Shown one piece after another: positions 10,896 to 18,334 of a stretch of DNA of 64,000 nt. Under the pieces are notes generated by a model. The model worked only from the letters and a program-made list of their open reading frames with translations. It did not search any database and was not told the DNA's origin. Position 1 is the stretch's first letter; each line of letters opens with the position of its first letter. The DNA is taken from assembly GCA_032622095.1 (NCBI GenBank), contig CP136061.1, positions 198,630,935 through 198,694,934 of the forward strand, in the 5' to 3' direction. The stretch comes from Siphonodentalium dalli. Its lineage: Eukaryota > Mollusca > Scaphopoda > Gadilida > Siphonodentaliidae. The position numbers and the translations under genes are program-made.

Positions 10896-10905
10896 GCCCG
10901 ATCCC
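10862..10905 (+). promoter_or_regulatory. -1 ribosomal frameshift signal between gag and pol
   Basis: The heptamer T TTA AAC (10862-10868) is in the gag frame in the X_XXY_YYZ register. The pol frame is -1 and opens only after a stop at 10853-10855, so the shift must occur in this short overlap before the gag TGA (10893-10895). Downstream, GGGAACGGG (10869-10877) can pair with CCCGATCCC (10897-10905), leaving one mismatch; the inner CGGG/CCCG part starts about 5 nt after the heptamer. Heptamer, frame and overlap are seen directly; function is inferred from known -1 sites. Confidence 0.75.
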
Positions 10906-13630
10906 AATTATAATTCATGACCTCGTAACTGGTAAAAATGTAACGTCTGGTGAAATCAAACCGGAATTAACTATTAAACAAATTAAATCAGCCTCCGCCA
11001 TCAAGGTTCCGGTCAAAATAGCTGGTCATGTTACCCAAGCAGTAGTAGACACAGCCGCCGACGTTACGATTATCTCTGACAAATTGTTTCACCAACTCAG
11101 CCCTGAGCCACCTTTAATTAAATCTCTACACTTTAATACGGCGGCTCGTGATGGTCACATGGAAGGTATGTTGGTGGGACCCATAGACATTACCATTGGG
11201 GAACTCGAGTGTAGTGAAAATATATATGTGGCACCCATTGAAGATCCCATGCTTCTTGGGATGGATTTTCTCACTAAATATGATGCAAAAATTGGGGCAA
11301 ATAAAGGTTCTATCTTTTTGGGAAAGCGTCGGATTCCTACAATTCCCAAGGTAAAACCAAAAGTGGCTAAAATTTATAGAATTATAGTCAATCAGCGAAC
11401 AGTTATACCCCCTCAGTCAGTTGTGTTACTGCAGTGTGAAACGGTTCCACCATTAGCTGATTTTACTATTGAACCCAATGAACAACTTGGTGAGTATATT
11501 TTGCCTACTTTGCACTCGGGGTATAGCCCCCCAAAAGTATGTTTTATAAATTCTCAACATTCAGAGATAATCTTAGATAAATTACAATGTGTGGGTGAAG
11601 CTTATGAAGTTGATGAGGTGATTGAACACTCCGTCAAGTCATGCGCGCCCAAGCCGGAATCTGCTCCGGACGATTTATCTCCGGGGAGCTCCCCAAATAA
11701 TAGCGCTGGAGATCGCCTGGTGGGTAATTCCACCCTTCCAGGATATTTACAGAGTCTATTTGAGAGCTCTTCGAAATTATTGTCAGGGCCTGACATAGCC
11801 CGCCTTGAAAAACTACTTCTGGAATTTCAAGACGTGTTTGCAAAAGACGAGTTTGATTTGGGTACATTCTCCCAAATCGAGCATAGTATTCCTCTTTTAG
11901 AGGGAGCTCGTCCAGTTAAGCAGCCTATGAGGCGCACCCCAGCATGCTTTGCCGACCAAGAGGAAACTCATTTGAAAAAGCTTTTGATGGCCAAGGTCAT
12001 CGAGCCCTCTGTGTCGGAATGGGCATCAGCCCCTGTCCTTGTTAAAAAGCGGGACGGCTCTATTCGCTGGTGCATAGACTATCGCGTCATAAACTCGGTG
12101 ACCCGCAAAGACGTCTACCCCTTGCCTCGAATTGATGAGTGTCTTGACACACTTAGTGGAAATTCGTGGTTCGGAAAGGCAGACTGTTTGGCTGCGTACC
12201 ATCAGGTTACCGTACGTGACGAAGACCGTGCTAAAACAGCCTTTCTTACCAAATACGGGATTTTCAATTTCATTAAAATGCCGTTCGGCCTAACTGGAAG
12301 CCCGTTTACTTGGTGTAGGGTTATCAATTTGGTATTGCACGGTCTGAACTGGGATATCTGTTTAGGGTACTTGGACGACGTTGTTCTGATGGGCAATTCG
12401 ATTCAAAATCATTTGGAAAACATCGAAAAAGTACTCTCTCGGTTCCGAAAATATAATCTTAAACTCAAGCCCAGTAAATGTGAGTTTTTTCAGAAAAGTA
12501 TTGAATTTCTGGGCAGAATTGTGAGTGAGCAAGGTGTGAAAATGATGGAATCATCTATAGAGGTTGTCCAAAGCTGGCCTGTACCCCAGAATACTAGAGA
12601 GGTAGAAAGTTTCTGTGGGCTAGTTAATTATCATCGGTTATTCATAAAAAATTATGCAGAGTTAGCACGACCTCTATATGACATCACCGGTAAACATAAA
12701 TTTAAATGGAACCCAGAACAGCAGGTTGCATTTGATAGGCTCAAGGATGCGCTGACCTCGCCACCTGTGCTGAGCCTACCAAATTCAACTGACCTTTTTA
12801 TTCTGGACTGTGATAGTAGTAATTTTGCCATCGGTGGGGAATTAATTCAAGTCCAAGATGGTAATGAGAAAGCTATCGCCTTTGGTAGTTTTGTGCTGTC
12901 CCCACAACAACGGCGTTATTGTACTACACGGCGAGAACTTCTTGCAGTAGTACGATTCATACGTCAATTTCGCCACTACCTGCTAGGTCGGAAATTCTTG
13001 GTAAGGACTGATCATAGTAGCCTAAGGTGGCTCATGAACTTTAAGGAACCTCAGGGACAACTTGCAAGGTGGTTAGAGGAACTCGGTGAGTATAATATGG
13101 TTATTGAGCATCGCAAGGGAACATTGCACGTAAATGCCGATGCGCTGTCCAGAATTCCTGCGGACGGCTCATGTGAAGAGTATTTTACAGGGTGTAAACT
13201 CTCTGATCTCCCTTGTGGTGGGTGTAAATATTGCACTCGGGTGTTTAATAGCTGGACCAGATTCGAAAATGCTGTGGACGATGTGGTTCCCCTAACCAAA
13301 GGTTCCATTACGTTTGCCGAACTATCTGAGAGCGCCAGTCCGGCAATTCGCCAGACAGATAGTCAGCCAAACTCTCCCCTAGGTTTTTCGTGGGAGCCGG
13401 GAGATGAGTGGGAAGATCCCTACGAACCAACAGACTCCGTCTGTTCGAACACGGGTTGGACCCATTCCCAGGTTGACCTAGAAATATCATCGGGATTAAA
13501 ACCTGAAGTCAGGGTGCGACAGACCACTACCCCCAAGGATAATGCCCTCCTAGCGGATGTATGTACTCTGGACGAACTCGCTGAATTTCAGCGTTATGAC
13601 CCTGACTTAGCCCCTGTGATTGGGTGGTAA
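10868..13630 (+). CDS. Gypsy-1 Pol: protease, reverse transcriptase, RNase H
   Basis: Made as a Gag-Pol fusion by -1 frameshift; there is no ATG at its head. Order: aspartic protease with the active-site variant VVDTAADVTIIS (DTA in place of DSG/DTG) near 11043-11080 and a distal LLGMDFL motif; RT with KKRDGSIRWCIDYRVIN, the first catalytic Asp in KADCLAAYHQ, and YLDD near 12367; RNase H with ILDCDSS, a TTRRELLAVV Glu motif, RTDHSSLRW and HVNADALSRIP. A Cys-rich stretch (CGGCKYC) follows. Domain order and motifs are those of Ty3/Gypsy. The frame ends at TAA 13628-13630, yet the same frame stays open after it into integrase, so this stop looks like a disabling point mutation or a readthrough site. 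Confidence 0.88.
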   Translation, partial: RERGNFRGLSPIPIIIHDLVTGKNVTSGEIKPELTIKQIKSASAIKVPVKIAGHVTQAVVDTAADVTIISDKLFHQLSPEPPLIKSLHFNTAARDGHMEGMLVGPIDITIGELECSENIYVAPIEDPMLLGMDFLTKYDAKIGANKGSIFLGKRRIPTIPKVKPKVAKIYRIIVNQRTVIPPQSVVLLQCETVPPLADFTIEPNEQLGEYILPTLHSGYSPPKVCFINSQHSEIILDKLQCVGEAYEVDEVIEHSVKSCAPKPESAPDDLSPGSSPNNSAGDRLVGNSTLPGYLQSLFESSSKLLSGPDIARLEKLLLEFQDVFAKDEFDLGTFSQIEHSIPLLEGARPVKQPMRRTPACFADQEETHLKKLLMAKVIEPSVSEWASAPVLVKKRDGSIRWCIDYRVINSVTRKDVYPLPRIDECLDTLSGNSWFGKADCLAAYHQVTVRDEDRAKTAFLTKYGIFNFIKMPFGLTGSPFTWCRVINLVLHGLNWDICLGYLDDVVLMGNSIQNHLENIEKVLSRFRKYNLKLKPSKCEFFQKSIEFLGRIVSEQGVKMMESSIEVVQSWPVPQNTREVESFCGLVNYHRLFIKNYAELARPLYDITGKHKFKWNPEQQVAFDRLKDALTSPPVLSLPNSTDLFILDCDSSNFAIGGELIQVQDGNEKAIAFGSFVLSPQQRRYCTTRRELLAVVRFIRQFRHYLLGRKFLVRTDHSSLRWLMNFKEPQGQLARWLEELGEYNMVIEHRKGTLHVNADALSRIPADGSCEEYFTGCKLSDLPCGGCKYCTRVFNSWTRFENAVDDVVPLTKGSITFAELSESASPAIRQTDSQPNSPLGFSWEPGDEWEDPYEPTDSVCSNTGWTHSQVDLEISSGLKPEVRVRQTTTPKDNALLADVCTLDELAEFQRYDPDLAPVIGW

Positions 13631-15063
13631 GAAACTGGAAAAGACCCCAGGGAAGGTGAACTTTTCATTAGTAGCCAAGCTACTAAGTATATTTGGATAA
13701 ACCGGCAACGTTTCCTCATAAAAAATAAATTGTTGTACAAAATCAAGCGGGATTCCCAACAAGTCTTGGTTATTCCACGAAAGTTTGCCACTGAAATTCT
13801 GACCCTCGCCCATGATATTCCGGCATCAGGCCATCAGGGCGTAACCCGTACCCGAGAACGGATACGGCAAAATTACTATTGGTATGGGGTTAGCGAAGAT
13901 ATTGAAACATTCGTGGCGGCCTGCCCCCAGTGTAATCAAGGCAAGAAACCGGTTCGACATGCTAAATGGGAGCAGGTTTCTTTCCACGCTGGGGCCCCAA
14001 TGGAACGTGTACATATCGATTTGTTGGGACCGTTGCCACTCAGCCAGAAGGGAAATAAATATATTTTGGTTATGACCTGTCAGTTCACCAAATGGGTCGA
14101 ATTTATAGCATTACCCGATCAGACTGCCGAAAAGCAGCATACACAGCTGTTAAAGAGTTCTTTTCGAGATTTGGATGTCCATTCCAAATTTTCTCTGATC
14201 AAGGGTCGTGTTTTGAATCAAAGCTGTTCACAGCAATGTGTGAAGCGCTTCAGATCCATAAGGCACGTACCACGCCATATCGACCTTCCTCGAATGGGGC
14301 CGCAGAACGCCAGAATCGGACATTGATGAATGCCGTCCGGTGTTATATTGATAAGAACCAGAATTCCTGGGATAGGTATCTTTCACAGCTCGCCGGGGCC
14401 ATGCGATCATCGGTACACCGTCTTACGGGTTTTACACCAAATAGAATGATGCTGGGACGTGAGGTAAATCACCCGTCAGATCTCGTTTTTAATTTTAATT
14501 CAAAAATACCAGAATATGAAAACGCGGCCGAATATGTGCAAACGCTGGTGAAAGAGTATAAAGATTGTCATGAACTCGCGCGTGAGCACTTGAAGGCTGC
14601 TTGTAAAAAAATGAAGCGAGATTATGATGTTAAAATTAACAAATTTGAATATAAGCTTGGTGATTTAGTATACTTGTTGGACACCGCAACAAAGAAAGGC
14701 AAAGCCCGAAAACTTTCTTCTTTTTGGAAAGGTCCAGGCATAATAATTGCTAAGGTATACACGCCATACCTTTTTAAAATATTTTTTAAAAGTGCCACCA
14801 ATGTGGTAAATCACGATCGACTGAAAAAGTGTCACGATCGAACCATTCCGCCATGGCTAACTAAATGTTTAAAACGCTTCCATGAGACGGGAGAAGTCAC
14901 ACTTGAGAGATCCACTGGCCTTTTCTGCGTATGTCAGAAAAAATGGGGTGGAAAATTGATGCTCCAGTGTGATTATTGCAATGATTGGTACCATGGTGAA
15001 TGTGTTAATATTACACAGGAAGACGCTGATCCATTAGACACCTATCGATGCCCGAGATGTTAA
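13631..15063 (+). pseudogene. Gypsy-1 integrase with C-terminal PHD finger (one stop before it, one frameshift)
   Basis: Continues the pol frame beyond TAA 13628-13630. HHCC zinc domain (HDIPASGHQ ... CPQCNQG), then the DDE core: Asp in VHIDLLGPL, Asp in IFSDQGS, Glu in GAAERQN. The frame changes by one base in an A-run near 14130-14134, between the first and second catalytic Asp. Then come an SH3-like C-terminal part (YKLGDLVYLLD, SSFWKGPGII) and, at about 14919-15063, a C4HC3 PHD finger: CVC, CDYC, WYHGEC, CPRC in order. In chromoviruses a chromodomain sits in this place; a PHD finger could serve a similar chromatin-targeting role (inference). Two lesions separate the parts; both could also be assembly errors. 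Confidence 0.82.
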
Positions 15064-15074
15064 TATGTTTTATA

Positions 15075-15167
15075 AGCTCCTACTCGTACTCTCATGCTCA
15101 GCCATATATCAGTCTGTAAGGCCTCTTTCTATATTTCAGCATGAGTACGAGTAAGATTATAGAATGA
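15075..15167 (+). promoter_or_regulatory. Hairpin, splice acceptor and short upstream ORF ahead of ORF3
   Basis: Around 15079-15152 the segment 'tactcgtactctcatgct' is nearly complementary to 'agcatgagtacgagta', giving a hairpin. A pyrimidine-rich tract ends in AG at 15138-15139, a good 3' splice site. A nine-codon reading frame begins at ATG 15141 and its TGA (15165-15167) overlaps the ORF3 ATG as ATGA. ORF3 may therefore be made from a spliced subgenomic RNA, as env is in errantiviruses, possibly with reinitiation. This is inference from sequence only. Confidence 0.45.
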
Positions 15168-17444
15168 GCGACGCAGAGGCTCTGCACATCGATTCTGATG
15201 AGGAGCACAATACTGCTGTCGACACAGAGGCTCTGCACATCGATTCTGATGAGGAGCACAGCCAGCCGCCAGAGGACAATTCGTCCAGTGGGGAGCGGGT
15301 TGAAATTATGGATGCAGCAGGTATGAATTTGCCTAATATTCAATTGGATAATTCTTCCAAACCTATGTTATCCCCTTTGCCAGTATCAGACATTTTAAAG
15401 TCTATCGATAACTTGATTGGTGTCGAAGTGAGTGAGGCTAATTCGGCCTCGGCAAAGGAGGAAATTAACGTATCCCCCACGGAAGGCAAATCTATAATAG
15501 ACCTGTTCTATCCAAGTTTCCTGACGAATCTGCCTGAGGTTCCCGTGACTGAGTCCATTCAAACTCAAGCGGTCGAGTCTATGCAGGTGGACTCTGATGA
15601 AAACTTATCACAGCAAACACCAGCCGTTAGCGAGCCAATACAGACTCAAGCGGTTGCCAACGTTAACCCTCTATGCAAGTTGATTGAGGAAGCCTTCCAT
15701 CCACCAGCGTGCATAGTGGACGAACAGTGCGTGAGATATATATCTCATGCTATATTGGACGACACTGGAAGTGACCAAGTGGGCCCACCAAAAGCTAAAA
15801 TTCCAACTGTAACCATAGCCTCACAAAGCTCTTCCTTTTCAGGGTCAAAGGAAGTTAGTACAGGCGGTCGAGACACACAACTTCCCGACTATTGTGTGTT
15901 TAAGGACTGTGACCGTCCTATTAAAGGCCAGCAACGGCATCACTTTTACACGCAGCATGTTAAACCATGCTGGTGGCAATTTGACAACATTTATGGGGCT
16001 GTGCCCAAAATATTTCGTCAACAGGTTAGGGACGACTTAAGTCATTTCGCTGCAGTTTTGTGCCCAGATGTTCGGGAGCTGGATGAGCAATCTCGTCTCA
16101 CCAAGCTAAGATATTTACTTAACGAACACTGGGACTTAAAGGCAATTCCTACGCCCTGTTTCTTGGGAGTAATGGCACTCAACCATATCCGAACATTTGG
16201 CTCTGATATGGGAGTGACCCCTCCAGCAAGTGGGTTCAGCATAGCACCGCGGATCAATTCGAACGCATGTTTGACCCATTGGCGGGTCTTGGCAGCCATT
16301 CTAAATAAACTGCCCGACAGTGAAATACAGAAATTCCAAAAGTCGAATTCCCACTTTTGGTTGATGGATATTCTGAGGGATCGCATTGTCAAAAATCGAA
16401 TCCCAGTCGATGAGTTAAATGAAGCTCGGGCCACCATTTCAGCCTCTGGCATTTTCAAACCCGAGCGAGCTCCCACGGCTATAGCAGCGGCCTGCATAAT
16501 CCATGATTTTTATACAGTCGAACACGAGGTCAATTCGGCCGTAACGGTGAAACCAATTATATCAACCTCACCTGTACAACCGCCCAAATCTACTCCGGTT
16601 CCGACCAACCTTTTGAGCGGTCTGACCCGGAAGCAGAGGAGGAAGGAACGGTATAGGCAAATCTGCGACGCCCGGCAACAATACACGTATGAAGCCAGAC
16701 AACAGTACAGGGCGAATAATCCCCTGCCTATCGAGCGGAAACGTACCCATCCGGTTTCTGTTACATCCGATGCAAAGAAAGCTTGTTTATCTCAGACAGG
16801 CACCAACACCTTACCAGTCGAACCCTCAACCACAGGGCCGACTAAGGCTACCAGCAGCGTGAAAACTGTTAGATCATCATCATCATCAAAGTCGGCTCCC
16901 ATTACTGTTTCAAAGCCGACTAAGCCTACCAGCAGCGTGAAAACTGCTAGATCATCATCATCAAAGTCGGCTCCCATTACTGTTTCAAAGCCGACTAAGC
17001 CTACCAGCAGCGTGAAAACTGCTAGATCATCATCATCCACCAAGTCGGCTCCCGTTCCTGTGTCAAAGCCGACTAAGCCTACCAGCAGCGTGAAAACTGC
17101 TAGATCATCATCATCCATCAAATCGACTCCCGTTACCCTTCCAAAGCCGACTTATAAAGCTGTGTTAACCTCCATGACAAAAGCACTAGCTCGCCAGTCT
17201 GGCATTCCAAAACGGAAGTTAACGGGAATCGATTCTCATTTTCATCTTGATCGAATGTGTCAAAGTCACAAACTGAATGCTAGATTCACAGCACTGGAAG
17301 CCATTCAGGCAACTAACATTTCGGTGTCCTTTCCCGTCACTGTCATCGGTGGCGTCCAGATTTATTGCGACCCCGATAATTACCCAGATATCAACACCTT
17401 ATCCTGTGATTCTCAGTGGAAGGTTGCTGTCGGGTGTCATCCGA
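15164..17444 (+). pseudogene. Gypsy-1 ORF3 (zinc-finger and TatD-type nuclease), truncated + copy
   Basis: ATG 15164; ~760 residues before the junction. N-terminus has a duplicated acidic segment (EALHIDSDEEH twice). A zinc-binding stretch CVFKDCDRPIKGQQRHHFY ... QH lies near residues 245-270, then a conserved region of unknown fold, a basic segment (RKQRRKERYRQICDAR), and Ser/Lys/Thr-rich repeats (KPTKPTSSVKTARSSSS, ~25 residues, four times). The TatD nuclease domain opens with GIDSHFHLDRM (HxH metal motif) and is cut at GCHP, where homology stops and tRNA-like sequence begins; the frame then runs on to 17512 as unrelated residues. The inverted copy shows the rest of the domain. It resembles the multi-copy TATDN2-like proteins of molluscs (recollection). 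Confidence 0.8.
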
Positions 17445-17503
17445 CTCTGATGGAAATCTATTGGGGTGTCCCCGCACAGGTTCGAATCCTGTCGACGACG
17501 CCA
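17443..17503 (+). tRNA. tRNA-Ser-derived 3' segment ending in CCA (not a tRNA gene)
   Basis: Contains a class II variable arm (GGGGTGTCCCC), a T-arm B box (GGTTCGAATCC) and an acceptor strand ending GACGACG followed by CCA at 17501-17503. The 5' half of a tRNA is absent. Nuclear tRNA genes of animals do not encode CCA, so this is best read as a captured tRNA primer: next to CCA comes GTAT (complement of the ATAC spacer) and then the antisense LTR U5 end, exactly the order of minus-strand cDNA on its primer. The part near the anticodon is diverged. Confidence 0.7.
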
Positions 17504-17507
17504 GTAT

Positions 17508-17769
17508 TGTAAAAATTGGCTGTATATAATAACCAGTTACAATATAATATATAATAATGAACATACTTACTATTAATACATCTTGACACAAACGAGGATT
17601 ACAAAGGATATAAACTGTAGAATTATACGTCTGGATGGTTCGGTTTCTTTATTGTTCTGATTTCTCCGGTTGCTGGTCCACTCGATTTCGACTCCGGATC
17701 CTCAGTATAATTTCCGGTCTAATAAGACTTTCTGCACCATATTTCCGGTTTAATCCCAATTTCACAACA
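17508..17769 (-). mobile_element. Inverted Gypsy-1 LTR (262 bp)
   Basis: Complement begins TGTTGTGAAATTGGG (17769) and ends AATTTTTACA (17508), matching the two halves of the LTR at 6078-7204. On the minus strand it follows ORF3 and a polypurine tract, so it is the 3' LTR of the inverted copy, yet it is also joined to primer-site/tRNA sequence at its U5 end. Confidence 0.85.
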
Positions 17770-17784
17770 CTATTCCCTTTTCTT
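17770..17784 (-). other. Polypurine tract of Gypsy-1
   Basis: AAGAAAAGGGAATAG directly abuts the LTR start on the minus strand, the expected site of plus-strand priming. It proves that ORF3, which lies just upstream, is internal to the element. Confidence 0.75.
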
Positions 17785-17836
17785 AATAAAAGCTGTTTCC
17801 CCCCGTGACGAAATGAATCCCAATTTCTGAATGATG

Positions 17837-17950
17837 AATCCAAAGTTTCTTATTGATAAATGGCGAATCCAAAGTTGTTGAAGAATAACAAATCCAAAGT
17901 TGTTGAAGAATAACAAATCCAAAGTTGTTGAAGAATGATGAATCCAAAGT
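17837..17950 (-). repeat. 25-bp tandem repeat in the Gypsy-1 3' untranslated region
   Basis: Units starting 'aatccaaagttgttgaagaa' recur at 17866, 17891, 17916 and partly 17941, with a diverged copy near 17837. Lies between ORF3 and the polypurine tract of the inverted copy. The surrounding 17951-18334 is non-coding 3' untranslated sequence. Confidence 0.8.
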
Positions 17951-18334
17951 GTTTTACACAGAACTTTACACAATCACAGAAGTTCACAACACAATAACAT
18001 AAAAAATAACACTGCACCTACTGGCGTACAGCGTCGGAATGAAACAGTATGTCATGATCATACAAAATGTCAGTCAAGGCAGTTTACAAATCCCTGGTGG
18101 TATATAATCAGTCCTGTAAGGTTTACCGGACTGACTCCAAGGATGTGTATAATCAGCTTTACTGACTTGGTCTCCAGTTGGCGGTATTGTTAATCAAAAT
18201 GAGCACTCTCTAAATTTTGGAAAGTAGTAGTAATGAGCAGAAATTTGAGCATGAGAGTGTCTCCTATGAGCCGAAAAGCCAAAAAATAATTTGGAACACC
18301 TGATCAACTGACATAAGTAGGGTGAATATGGAGT

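Noticed and set aside
17440-17510. tRNA-Ser gene
   Set aside because: Only the 3' portion is present, with encoded CCA, directly joined to LTR sequence; no 5' acceptor strand or D-arm.
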